DNA of 64,000 nt from an uncultured Eubacteriales bacterium (GTDB taxonomy: Bacteria > Bacillota > Clostridia > Christensenellales > UBA1242). The notes below the pieces were generated by a model. The model was not told where the DNA came from and searched no databases. It saw nothing but the letters and a program-made list of their open reading frames with translations. Position numbers and translations under genes: made by a program. Shown here one piece after another: positions 33,356 to 41,493 of this stretch (its first letter is position 1; every line of letters starts with the position of its first letter). Location of the stretch: positions 1-64,000 of the forward strand of contig CARNVA010000007.1 of NCBI GenBank assembly GCA_949031345.1. Direction: 5' to 3'.

Positions 33356-34249
33356 ATGAATATCAGTCTTGACGCCTACAAAATATTTTATACAGTCGCC
33401 TTAAATGGAAGTATTTCAAAGGGCGCTGAAGAGCTTATGATATCTCAACCTGCCGTCAGTTGGCAAATACATACACTTGAAGGACAGCTTGGGTTGCCTT
33501 TATTTATTCGCACTAAAAAAGGTGTAGTTTTGACAGAAGAGGGTAAGGTTTTGTTTGAATATATAAAACAAGGCATAGAAAGTTTTACAAATGCTGAAAA
33601 CATTCTGACCAACATGAAAAATATGGATTATGGCACCATCAGAATTGGTGCAAGCACCACTGTCAGTCAACACGTGCTTATGCCATACTTAGAAAAGTTT
33701 CACAAAACCTATCCAAATATAGAAATAGATATTGTCAACACCCTCACAAAAGACCTTGTCAGTCAGCTCAGAAAGGGAAACCTTGACCTTTTGCTTTTAA
33801 ATCTGCCCTGCGAAGAGGCAAGTGACCTTAAAGTGCAAAAACTTCTTTCTGTGCACGACATTTTTGTTGGCAACAAAGATTTTTATGAAATGACGGGAGG
33901 AGAAATTGAATTAAATAAGCTGAAAGACTATCCAACCATATTCCAAAAAAGGCCATCAAACACACGCAACTTTCTTGACAACTATCTCAAAGCAAACAAC
34001 ACCTCCCTTCTCCCTAAAATGGAAGTAGTAAGCTATAATCTCATAATGGAGCTTGTAAAAATTGGCTTTGGAATAGGTTATGCCACTAAAGAGTTTGCCC
34101 AAAAAGAGCTTGAAAGAAGGGAATTGTTTGAGATAAATATTTCACCCGCCCTGCCTGAAAGGCATATTGGAGTTGTCACCCTTAAAAACCAAATTCCAAA
34201 TTACAGCACCAAAAAACTTATTGAGCTTATGCTTAACAAAAATGCTTAA
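33356..34249 (+). CDS. LysR-family regulator, divergent from the DUF2099-like gene
   Basis: 297 residues from ATG 33356; GGAG six bases upstream favours this over the ATG at 33344. The N-terminal winged helix-turn-helix (LDAYKIFYTVALNGSISKGA, then QPAVSWQIHTLEGQLGLPLF) and the C-terminal periplasmic-binding-like effector domain starting near residue 90 (GTIRIGASTTVSQ) are complete. LysR regulators usually control a divergent gene and respond to its substrate or product, so the target is probably the DUF2099-like gene. Followed by a strong terminator. Confidence 0.93.
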   Translation: MNISLDAYKIFYTVALNGSISKGAEELMISQPAVSWQIHTLEGQLGLPLFIRTKKGVVLTEEGKVLFEYIKQGIESFTNAENILTNMKNMDYGTIRIGASTTVSQHVLMPYLEKFHKTYPNIEIDIVNTLTKDLVSQLRKGNLDLLLLNLPCEEASDLKVQKLLSVHDIFVGNKDFYEMTGGEIELNKLKDYPTIFQKRPSNTRNFLDNYLKANNTSLLPKMEVVSYNLIMELVKIGFGIGYATKEFAQKELERRELFEINISPALPERHIGVVTLKNQIPNYSTKKLIELMLNKNA

Positions 34250-34270
34250 ACTAGTTTATAAAAACAAAAA

Positions 34271-34298
34271 AAAACATATTAGTCATCTAATATGTTTT
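34271..34298 (+). terminator. Terminator of the LysR gene
   Basis: AAAACATATTAG and CTAATATGTTTT pair perfectly over 12 bp with a TCAT loop. Confidence 0.9.
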
Positions 34299-34358
34299 TA
34301 TTTATTGTCAAATGCGTTTGTTTTATTTTAATAGTTATGTTTTTACAATTCGCCTAAA

Positions 34359-34835
34359 TCAATTTCCCTTCTTTTGGGTGATTTTTGCACCACAGCTTGA
34401 ACACTTGTTCTCTTTTGGATTGATCTTGCTTCCGCAATATTCACAATAAACATCTTCTTTCTTTTGGTTAAGCTCCACCCCAGTGACTTGGGTGAATACA
34501 TCGCTCAGTCTTGAGCCGATATTGCTGAGATTTGAGCCATTTGTGCTGGTTATCGCTTTATGTGCGCTTGTCGCTGCTGCAACAATTCCAAAAACCATAA
34601 GTCCGCCACCTACTGCAAGAAACAATCCACCAATAAGCATTCCTACGCCTGACATTATGGTCGCATTTTTATCTACTGACGCTTCAAACCAGCCGTCTTC
34701 CATCATACCAGGCAAAGATATTCCTTTCCCACCAGTAATTCTTATTATTCCAAATATCGCAAGCACAATCCCAATAACAATTGGGATTAAGCACAAAAGT
34801 CTGAGCGCTTTTTTATTCTTTTTCTTCTCTTCCAT
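34359..34835 (-). CDS. Membrane protein with C-terminal zinc ribbon
   Basis: 158 residues. Two membrane segments (about residues 12-32 and 62-90) and a C-terminal zinc ribbon with CEYCGSK and CSSCGAK, a CxxC-x11-CxxC arrangement. Similar small proteins are frequent in clostridia and their roles are unknown. GGAGTGAATA precedes the ATG. Stands alone between the LysR gene and the unknown 34882-35451 gene. Confidence 0.7.
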   Translation of the reverse strand: MEEKKKNKKALRLLCLIPIVIGIVLAIFGIIRITGGKGISLPGMMEDGWFEASVDKNATIMSGVGMLIGGLFLAVGGGLMVFGIVAAATSAHKAITSTNGSNLSNIGSRLSDVFTQVTGVELNQKKEDVYCEYCGSKINPKENKCSSCGAKITQKKGN

Positions 34836-34881
34836 TATTCACTCCATTTAACAATAATAAATTATTTAGATAGCTTGCAAA

Positions 34882-35451
34882 CTATTCTTTTTCGTCCTCA
34901 TTACTGTATAATGTAAGACATTCTTTTTGATATTCCTTTAAATTTCCTGCCAAACTTGTGTTTGAAAGCTCATCAAGATTGTTTGCAAAATCAAAAAGTG
35001 TTTCTGCCATGGTTTGCAGGCGAACACCCTGCCAAATCTCCTTTTTGTAAAACTTTCCATTTTCATCTGAAGGGTTGAGCATTAAATATTGCATGCTGGC
35101 ATTTGGCTTTACATTATGAAAGCTGAATTGCAATCCAGCAATATTGACCATCATAGCCTTTTCGGCAGCGTCATAACAAAAGGTGGCGTTTTCTACATCA
35201 TTGGCAATCAGCCCATCAATGCCACTGTTGACAGAAAGTTTGAAATTGTAAGAAACATCTTTGTGAGATTTTACATAAGTGTTGATAAGATTGATTGATG
35301 CAAAGTATAAAAATGCGTCAGCGGTGTTTGTGATAAACATTGTTTTTAGGTTTGCCTTTGCCCGAATATACGACTCCCTTGAAACCTCTTCTTTTTGTGT
35401 ATTTTCTTTTATAATCTTTTTCAAATCCTTTATATTTTCAAGTTTAAACAC
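34882..35451 (-). CDS. Unknown soluble protein, GTG start
   Basis: 189 residues. AAAGGAGGG lies six bases before the GTG at 35451. The chain is mixed helical and beta with no signal peptide or membrane segment, and an acidic C-terminus. I recognise no domain. Separated from its neighbours by AT-rich gaps. Confidence 0.6.
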   Translation of the reverse strand: MFKLENIKDLKKIIKENTQKEEVSRESYIRAKANLKTMFITNTADAFLYFASINLINTYVKSHKDVSYNFKLSVNSGIDGLIANDVENATFCYDAAEKAMMVNIAGLQFSFHNVKPNASMQYLMLNPSDENGKFYKKEIWQGVRLQTMAETLFDFANNLDELSNTSLAGNLKEYQKECLTLYSNEDEKE

Positions 35452-35616
35452 GCTTTTCCCTCCTTTGCAATACTTTTTAATATTTTAACATATGCATTTT
35501 TGATAAGTCAATACAAATTTAAATCTTATAAAATAATGCTAAAATTTGCATTTTTAAAATTTTTAATTTTTTAAACTATTTTTTCTCTTAAAATCTGCTT
35601 ATTTAATAAAACAGCT

Positions 35617-36213
35617 TTATTCAAGCTCTAATCCGCTTTCTTTTTTAAACCATTCATTAAATTCAACAAAAGGGTTTACATAGCCGTCATTTCTATTTGC
35701 ACGCTCTTCATCAGTCATCTCCGCCATGGTCTTTTGGCAATTTTTAGGTATAAAAACATACCACAAATCAGACCACTTTTGATCAGTATCATTGCCACGT
35801 ATTTCTGTTGACAAGGTCCCTTTTACATATCCAAAAAACTTCTTAACCTGCCTGCCGTCAAAATAGGCAAGGCATTCTTTAAAATAACACTCCCTATTGT
35901 TTACATCTTTCATTATTTCAAGCAGCCCATCAATGCCCATTTTATTTAAAAGTTCTCTTTTAGGAAATGCACCCGGAAAATCAGGCTTTCCTGGAAAGGC
36001 TGGAATATAAAATCCTGCATCAAGAGAAATGCAAGGTTTTTTCACCCTTTCATAAGCCTGTCTCACTTTATATTCTGCAATATATTCTATATCATTGACT
36101 TCTGGTTCTGCAATGTCATATTCAAAGTGTTTAAGTTCGATATTTTTTTCTATATGCTTCTTCGCTGAGGCCACCTTGCCCATATTTGATGTTACAAATA
36201 TAATTTCTTTCAT
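35617..36213 (-). CDS. HAM1/RdgB-like nucleoside-triphosphate pyrophosphatase, divergent
   Basis: 198 residues from ATG 36213 with GGAGA seven bases before; a GTG at 36225 would extend it. The IIFVTSNMGKVASAKK start (TSNxxK motif), the CISLDAGFYIPAFPG region and the TMAEMTDEERA segment near the end match the Ham1 fold, which removes deaminated purine nucleotides (ITP, XTP). The usual DDSG is read LDAG here and the substrate loop is different, so specificity may differ. It starts within 20 bp of the methyltransferase gene end (36230) and is probably in one operon with it. Confidence 0.7.
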   Translation of the reverse strand: MKEIIFVTSNMGKVASAKKHIEKNIELKHFEYDIAEPEVNDIEYIAEYKVRQAYERVKKPCISLDAGFYIPAFPGKPDFPGAFPKRELLNKMGIDGLLEIMKDVNNRECYFKECLAYFDGRQVKKFFGYVKGTLSTEIRGNDTDQKWSDLWYVFIPKNCQKTMAEMTDEERANRNDGYVNPFVEFNEWFKKESGLELE

Positions 36214-36229
36214 AAATCTCTCCACTTCT

Positions 36230-36910
36230 CTATTTCTTTTCGCCGCTCCAAATTCCTAAAAACTCTTTCCGCCATAACAGTTTTAAATTTGCAAGCCCAG
36301 AGTTTTCAAGCAGTTTGAAATTATCTTCAAGCGTTTCAGGTTCATCTTCTTCATCCAGCAAGTTCAGCCATTCTTCAGTCTCTTTTTCATTATAAGTCTT
36401 TCTAAGCCACTGTCTTTGAAACTGCTGAAATTGTCTGCATTCATTTTCATCATTGCCCTTAATCAAATCGCAGGTGATATATTGCCCGCCCTTCTTTAAA
36501 TGTTTTGCCACATTTTTAAGAGCAACAAGTTTATTTTCCTGTCCATGTATGTTGTGCACGCCAAAGCTTGTAATCACAAGGTCAAACTGCTCAAGCCCTT
36601 CCATGCCTTTTTCATCACAAATGTCACAGACTAGATAGGAAAAATCATAAGCTTTCATTCGCTCCTTTGCAATTGCAAGCATCCCAGTAGAAAAATCCAC
36701 TCCAAAAAATTTTGCTTTTGGAAATCTTTTCGCAACCTTTTCTGTCAAAATTGCTGTTCCACAACAAATATCTAAAATTTTAATATCTTGTTTTTCAATC
36801 AAAATATTTTCAACAAGATTGTCAAGTGCCTCATCAAAATATATATTTACAGCCCTGCTTGTAAAGTCATATTCTTCAGCTTCATTATCAAAAGTTGATT
36901 TTATATCCAT
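36230..36910 (-). CDS. Class I SAM-dependent methyltransferase
   Basis: 226 residues. Motif I is ILDICCGTAIL (about residues 44-54), motif II VDFSTGMLAIAKERM, and the acidic DLVITSFGVHNI after it; this is the UbiE/small-molecule methyltransferase pattern. The acceptor is unknown. AAGGAGAAATCA precedes the ATG. Lies with the HAM1-like gene downstream and the pyroglutamyl-peptidase-like gene upstream on the same strand. Confidence 0.85.
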   Translation of the reverse strand: MDIKSTFDNEAEEYDFTSRAVNIYFDEALDNLVENILIEKQDIKILDICCGTAILTEKVAKRFPKAKFFGVDFSTGMLAIAKERMKAYDFSYLVCDICDEKGMEGLEQFDLVITSFGVHNIHGQENKLVALKNVAKHLKKGGQYITCDLIKGNDENECRQFQQFQRQWLRKTYNEKETEEWLNLLDEEDEPETLEDNFKLLENSGLANLKLLWRKEFLGIWSGEKK

Positions 36911-36940
36911 TGATTTCTCCTTATTTGTGTTTTATTCTTT

Positions 36941-37489
36941 TTACATATTTTTTATAATGTTTAATATATCTGAAAAGCCCTTCACCATCTTGTCAAAAGA
37001 AAAGAAATTTTTCATTTGAGGAAGGTGCAAAAATATTATTTTTGGATAGGCCTGTACATTTTCAAGTTTTGACAAAGCAAAACTATATATATGGTTGCAA
37101 TATGAATTGCCTGCTTTTTTTGAAAGAACGAAATCTATATTGCAGCCAAAAAGCAGCTTTTGCAGCCAAACATAATCAAAATTGGTTTGCAATTCTCTTA
37201 TTTCTCTTTCATTTTCAATCGCCAACTGACTTATATTTTTTTCATCTTTTAAACAATCGTCAATGCCCTTTCTAGCCACAAGCTCTATGGAGATTTTGTC
37301 TTTTAAAAGAGGTTTTTGTCCAAGCAGTATTATACAACCAAACTCATCAGCTTTTATTGCCCGCTCTAGTTGCAAGCACGACTTTTCTTTGTCATTGTCA
37401 AGATAAAGTTTGAAATCTGGAGTAAGTTCATCCAAAAACAGCTTGCTTGAATTAGTTTTTCCCTTAAATGCAGCAACCAATGTTTTCAT
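36941..37489 (-). CDS. Pyroglutamyl-peptidase I-like protein (family C15)
   Basis: 182 residues, close to but somewhat short of the usual ~215. The catalytic residues can be placed: Glu69 (SIELVARKG), Cys131 (NSYCNHIYS, matching the family's GTYVCNHVFY) and His155 (FLHLPQ). The Glu-Cys and Cys-His spacings (62 and 24) match the known triad (81, 144, 168). The enzyme removes N-terminal pyroglutamate from peptides. The rest of the sequence is quite diverged, so activity is not certain. No Shine-Dalgarno; a -10 lies six bases before the ATG (see 37496-37524). Confidence 0.65.
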   Translation of the reverse strand: MKTLVAAFKGKTNSSKLFLDELTPDFKLYLDNDKEKSCLQLERAIKADEFGCIILLGQKPLLKDKISIELVARKGIDDCLKDEKNISQLAIENEREIRELQTNFDYVWLQKLLFGCNIDFVLSKKAGNSYCNHIYSFALSKLENVQAYPKIIFLHLPQMKNFFSFDKMVKGFSDILNIIKNM

Positions 37490-37495
37490 ATTTAC

Positions 37496-37524
37496 ATAAT
37501 AACATATTTTAATAAATTTTTAAA
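37496..37524 (-). promoter_or_regulatory. Promoter predicting a leaderless mRNA
   Basis: TTTAAA (37524-37519), 17-bp spacer ending TGT, TATTAT (37501-37496), six bases before the ATG at 37489. No Shine-Dalgarno. Confidence 0.45.
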
Positions 37525-37620
37525 CAATTTACCTAAACTTTATCAATCAAATATTTCATTTGGATAAATTTAAAATGATTTAATATCAAAAACTATATAA
37601 AACATATTTCAAGGCAAGAA

Positions 37621-37646
37621 AAAAGCAGAGAACATTCTCCGCTTTT
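37621..37646 (-). terminator. Terminator of the AAA-fusion gene
   Basis: AAAAGCAGAGAA and TTCTCCGCTTTT, 12-bp stem with one G-T, followed by T on the minus strand, five bases after the stop at 37651. Confidence 0.85.
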
Positions 37647-37650
37647 ATGT

Positions 37651-39756
37651 TTAAGCATCAATATTTTCAAGATCTTCCTCATCTTCCATCTCTTGAAGGA
37701 ACAATGCATGTTCATCACTTTGTTGAGACCAAATAAGATCATAGTTTGCAAGATTTTCTTCACCAAGATTGTCCTTAATGAATTTTCTTACAGCTTTCAA
37801 CTGATTTGCATCAGCCCATCTAAGTGAAAGCATAAGAGCATACTTTGAGTTTGCATCTTTTGGAAGTTTGCCTATATCATAAGTCCCCTTAACAATGCTG
37901 TCAATTGAAATTGGAGGAATTTTTACAAACGCCAAGAAGTCTCTTGCAAGAGCGTCGCCAACTTTATTTTTGATAAGGTTGTAATCAAATTCACCATGAC
38001 CGGCAAATAAAATATCAGAAACTTGTTCCCAAGAACGAGGGTCAACAGCATGTTCTGGTGGCTCTTCACTGTCATAAGGAGTGCAAAGTGCCTTAATGCC
38101 TTTTGCTGCAATGAAAGACAAAACTGCTGGATGGACTTTTGGTCTATTTGGGAATTTTTTATGTGGTTGACCACCCCATTGCAAGAAGCTTTTTACATCA
38201 GGCTCCAAATAAATATGAGCATAAAATCTTCTGAAAAGTGGCTCTGGCATATTGTAAGCCGCTGATGACTCTTTTGGATTATTTCCTGTTGAAACGATTA
38301 CGCAGTTGTCTGGAAGTCTGCCCTCTTTGCCATTGATTGAACGCTCAAGGACAATGTCATAAACCAAGCTTTGCTCATTTTCTTTTACATTTGTAAGCTC
38401 GTCGATAAGAAGAACATGGTTTTTCTTAGGCTCTCTCTTACAGATATCCCAAATTTGAGTAAACCATGTAGGCTCTATCCAAGAAGAAACTCCATTTTCA
38501 TAAGCAGTCTTTCCAATAATTTCTTCAGGCAAAATTCCGTTTCTGAGTCTTATCATAACGAAATCTGGGTCTAATTCTTGAACGCGTCTTGTTTTACCAA
38601 CACCGCTTGGACCATGAAGCATGAAAGATTGACCTTTTTCAATATAGAAAGCAAGCTGTTCATCAACAGTTTTTGGTTTTGTGCTGATTTTAATGCCATA
38701 AGGATTGACTTCTTTTGTTTCTACAAGCTCAGTTTCATCTTTGAAAACGATATGTTTGAATGACGCTTTGCTCTTTTCACCTGAGAAGTCAATGTTTGTT
38801 GAAGCCTTATTGTCTTTTTCACCATTTCCGTTGTCAATTACAGAACGAAGGTTTGTTCCGTTTAACATACTTCTGATATAAGAGTTTTGCCAAAGAATAC
38901 CGTTGCTATCATTTTTGTCTATATAGAAAGGAAGTCCACCAATAAGCCCCTCTTCACTGCGCAAGAGCACTGTGTCGCCTTTGTCAAAAGCGTTTGGATT
39001 TAAGCTTGTGCTGTCCCAATTGACAACAACCCATTTAATAGGCTCTACTTTAAACCAATACGCCTTGCCATCTTCACAAGTTGTGCGATCTGCAAAGAAA
39101 TTCATATTCTTAGCGCTTTTTGACTCAGCAACCACGCGGACATATCTTTCGCCTTCATAAACATATTCGTAATCTTTTTCTTCATCTTTCCATGATTTGC
39201 CATCCGCGGCTGTCGTTGACCCCATATAATAAGCAGAAGGTTTTGGGCTTTCAGTTTGAAAGAAAAACTCAAGTCTTTCAGCAAGCGCATCACTCACTTT
39301 AGATTGTGGATATTGCATATCTGGAAAAACAACAGTTTGATATATACCATTGTGTTTTAATACAGCGCCTGCATTTTTAAGGTCTTTAACTGACACCTGA
39401 AAAGCAGGTGCAACAACTAAGCTTGTAACATTCTGGTCGCTATGTGATAAATGGCCTTCTGCGTCAACTACTTTTACCGCTCTCTTAGCCTGGTTGAAGC
39501 CACCGATTGTGCCTTTAATATAATAATCACTTGTCCAGTATACAGTACCATATTTACCATTCGAACATACACAGTTTGGGTTTGTTCTTGCTTGGTTTGC
39601 AACGGCATAGTCTGAGGCGGAAATCTGTTTCAATACACCTTGCATATTTGTAACTTGTTCAGCAGATAAAACGAAAAATTCATCCTTAGTATTTACAGTT
39701 GATTGTTTAAATACCTGCTGTGAGGTCATAATTGACTTTTTAATACTTTTTGCCAT
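37651..39756 (-). CDS. Fusion of a DUF6273-like region and a MoxR/dynein-type AAA ATPase
   Basis: 701 residues. The first ~340 are beta-rich; residues about 240-310 show the DUF6273-like pattern: IKWVVVNWD, then DKGDTVLLRSEEGLIGGLPF, then WQNSYIRSMLNGT. Such modules are usual in secreted clostridial proteins, but no signal peptide is seen. Residues about 370-600 are an AAA_5-type ATPase: Walker A GPSGVGKT (about 384), Walker B VLLIDELTN (about 451), sensor STGNNP and the FRRF arginine element. MoxR-type AAA proteins are chaperones usually paired with a VWA protein; none is adjacent. The C-terminus is acidic. AGGAGATTATT precedes the ATG. Regulated by an extended -10 promoter inside a perfect palindrome. 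Confidence 0.75.
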   Translation of the reverse strand: MAKSIKKSIMTSQQVFKQSTVNTKDEFFVLSAEQVTNMQGVLKQISASDYAVANQARTNPNCVCSNGKYGTVYWTSDYYIKGTIGGFNQAKRAVKVVDAEGHLSHSDQNVTSLVVAPAFQVSVKDLKNAGAVLKHNGIYQTVVFPDMQYPQSKVSDALAERLEFFFQTESPKPSAYYMGSTTAADGKSWKDEEKDYEYVYEGERYVRVVAESKSAKNMNFFADRTTCEDGKAYWFKVEPIKWVVVNWDSTSLNPNAFDKGDTVLLRSEEGLIGGLPFYIDKNDSNGILWQNSYIRSMLNGTNLRSVIDNGNGEKDNKASTNIDFSGEKSKASFKHIVFKDETELVETKEVNPYGIKISTKPKTVDEQLAFYIEKGQSFMLHGPSGVGKTRRVQELDPDFVMIRLRNGILPEEIIGKTAYENGVSSWIEPTWFTQIWDICKREPKKNHVLLIDELTNVKENEQSLVYDIVLERSINGKEGRLPDNCVIVSTGNNPKESSAAYNMPEPLFRRFYAHIYLEPDVKSFLQWGGQPHKKFPNRPKVHPAVLSFIAAKGIKALCTPYDSEEPPEHAVDPRSWEQVSDILFAGHGEFDYNLIKNKVGDALARDFLAFVKIPPISIDSIVKGTYDIGKLPKDANSKYALMLSLRWADANQLKAVRKFIKDNLGEENLANYDLIWSQQSDEHALFLQEMEDEEDLENIDA

Positions 39757-39766
39757 AATAATCTCC

Positions 39767-39784
39767 TGTGCTAATTATAGCACA
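39767..39784. promoter_or_regulatory. Perfect palindrome covering the AAA-fusion -10
   Basis: TGTGCTA-ATTA-TAGCACA, 7-bp arms, contains the -10 and the expected start. It fits a repressor operator. Confidence 0.55.
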
Positions 39785-39802
39785 ACTTTTTTTAGATTTC
39801 AA
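39774..39802 (-). promoter_or_regulatory. AAA-fusion gene promoter
   Basis: TTGAAA (39802-39797), 17-bp spacer ending TGC, TATAAT (39779-39774). The leader is only about ten bases. Confidence 0.8.
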
Positions 39803-39909
39803 GATATTTGGTAAAAATAATATAATATTAAAAAACACAAAACATCATTATTCTGCTTGTTTTTTTCAAGCATTTTGTTGCATTATTCATTGATTTTTTT
39901 TCTTTAATC

Positions 39910-39938
39910 TTGAATTTTTTGGATGCTTATGCTATAAT
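39910..39938 (+). promoter_or_regulatory. HAD hydrolase promoter
   Basis: TTGAAT (39910-39915), 17-bp spacer ending TGC, TATAAT (39933-39938), an extended -10 promoter about 40 bp before the ATG. Confidence 0.8.
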
Positions 39939-39977
39939 CAACAATAAGAATAATCATATTTTTTACAAGGGGAAAAA

Positions 39978-40667
39978 ATGAAGGCAATAATTTTCGATTT
40001 TGATGGCACTATTACTTATAAAAGCAAAAATATCTGGGACTGGATTTGGACAAATCTTGGCTTTGACTTATCTGAGGGCTCTGAATATGACATTCTCGAA
40101 AAACGCTATGCCAGTGGCGAAATTTCCTATCAAAAATGGTGTGACATAACCTGTGACATGTTTCGCGAAAAGGGCTTGAGCAAGCAGATTGTAAAAAGTG
40201 CAACCTCTGACACTAAGGTGATAAATGGTTTTGCCCAAACAATAAAAAAGCTTAAAGAAAAAGGGATAAAGTTATACATAGTCAGTGGAAGCGTGCTTGA
40301 ATGCATTGAAAATGTGCTGGGTGAAAACAAAGATTATTTTGACTTTATCGCAGCAAACCATTTTGTATTTGATAAGTCTGGACTTATTTCTCGCATTGAC
40401 GCAACCAAATATGACTATGAAGGAAAGGCTGTCTTTGCCAAAAAAGTCATCAAAAAACTTGGTATAAAACCTCAAGATGTTTACTTTGTAGGCAATGGCG
40501 ACAATGATGAATGGGTGTATCAAACAGGTTGCAAAACACTTTGCATAAATCCAGACGGTGCAGATTTCGCAAATAAAGAAAAATGGACAGGCTGCATCGA
40601 ACATACTGACAACTTTGAAGACATTCTCTCATTTATTCTTGACTCTTCAATCGAAAATGAAAAATAA
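39978..40667 (+). CDS. HAD-superfamily phosphatase (SerB-like)
   Basis: 229 residues. The HAD motifs are in order: DFDGT (residues 7-11) with the nucleophile Asp, SGS (motif II) in LYIVSGSVLE, a conserved Lys in the EGKAVFAKK stretch, and VGNGDNDEWV (motif IV). A helical cap (about 15-90) makes it subclass IB, as in phosphoserine phosphatases, so it hydrolyses a small phosphate ester; the substrate is unknown. AAGGGGAAAAA precedes the ATG. Single gene with its own promoter and terminator. Confidence 0.9.
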   Translation: MKAIIFDFDGTITYKSKNIWDWIWTNLGFDLSEGSEYDILEKRYASGEISYQKWCDITCDMFREKGLSKQIVKSATSDTKVINGFAQTIKKLKEKGIKLYIVSGSVLECIENVLGENKDYFDFIAANHFVFDKSGLISRIDATKYDYEGKAVFAKKVIKKLGIKPQDVYFVGNGDNDEWVYQTGCKTLCINPDGADFANKEKWTGCIEHTDNFEDILSFILDSSIENEK

Positions 40668-40671
40668 CAAA

Positions 40672-40697
40672 AAAAAGTGGACACTACCCCACTTTTT
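40672..40697 (+). terminator. Terminator of the HAD gene
   Basis: AAAAAGTGG and CCACTTTTT, 9-bp perfect stem, 8-nt loop. Confidence 0.85.
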
Positions 40698-40808
40698 ATT
40701 TTTTTCTTTAATATTCGATAACCAGCAAACACATATTATAAATCAATTAAACCAAAATTTATTTAGGTTGAAATAAAACTTGTTAATCATGCCAATGTAA
40801 AAATCATT

Positions 40809-41408
40809 TTAATCTAAATCATTAAAATTATTTTTGCCTTTGTCATTAAAGCTGTCAGAAGAATCCTCTTTTTCTAAAAATACTTGACGGAAATATTTTG
40901 TAAGCTCTTTATACATTTGCGTATGTTTTAATGGGCTGAATATCTTGATTGAATGATAGTAGTGCTGAGCAATATTATCTTTTGTTGAATTGAAATTGTT
41001 CCAAATTTCCCTTCCCATATATTTCAAATCAAAATAAAGCGACCTCAAATTTGAAAGGCAATCGGCACATTTAATCATTTTTGCCTCAATTGGCCCATTT
41101 GCCAGCCTTTTTGCATGTTCTTCTTTTCGCTCGACATAAGGCAAGCTTTTAATCTCGCTGACATAACTTACTAAGGTGGCAACCTTCTTTCCAAAAAGCC
41201 CCTCAATTTCTGCAAGGCTGGTGCCTGTGTCTTCAACTGTGTCATGAAGTATTCCCCCAATCAGCGTCTCCTCATCAGCACCATTCTCTCTTAAAATTTG
41301 CATAACCTCATAAATATGCACAATATATGGGAAAGGCGCAACCTTTCTTTTTTGTCTTGCGTGCCTCTCACTTGCAAATATAATCGCTTCATTAAATTTT
41401 TCCGTCAT
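40809..41408 (-). CDS. HD-domain phosphohydrolase of the RelA/SpoT hydrolase type
   Basis: 199 residues from ATG 41408 (AAAGGAGAAAGAT upstream; an upstream ATG at 41441 has none). Metal-binding HD signature: the YIVHIYEVMQIL His, HDTVEDTGT (about residue 53) and KCADCLSNL, as in the ppGpp hydrolase domain of SpoT/Mesh1. There is no synthetase or TGS domain, so it may be a small alarmone or nucleotide hydrolase. Divergent from a LysR gene. Confidence 0.8.
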   Translation of the reverse strand: MTEKFNEAIIFASERHARQKRKVAPFPYIVHIYEVMQILRENGADEETLIGGILHDTVEDTGTSLAEIEGLFGKKVATLVSYVSEIKSLPYVERKEEHAKRLANGPIEAKMIKCADCLSNLRSLYFDLKYMGREIWNNFNSTKDNIAQHYYHSIKIFSPLKHTQMYKELTKYFRQVFLEKEDSSDSFNDKGKNNFNDLD

Positions 41409-41425
41409 ATCTTTCTCCTTTATAC

Positions 41426-41454
41426 TTGCATTATAGCACACAATGTGGTATAAG
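41426..41454 (+). promoter_or_regulatory. LysR promoter overlapping a LysR-type box and a divergent -10
   Basis: TTGCAT (41426-41431), 17-bp spacer, TATAAG (41449-41454). On the other strand TGCTATAAT (41438-41430) is a -10 for the HD gene. ATAGCACA-CAA-TGTGGTAT (41433-41451) is a near-perfect palindrome across both. Confidence 0.6.
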
Positions 41455-41493
41455 TAAAATATATATTTTTAATGATAATCATAAGAGGTAGTT

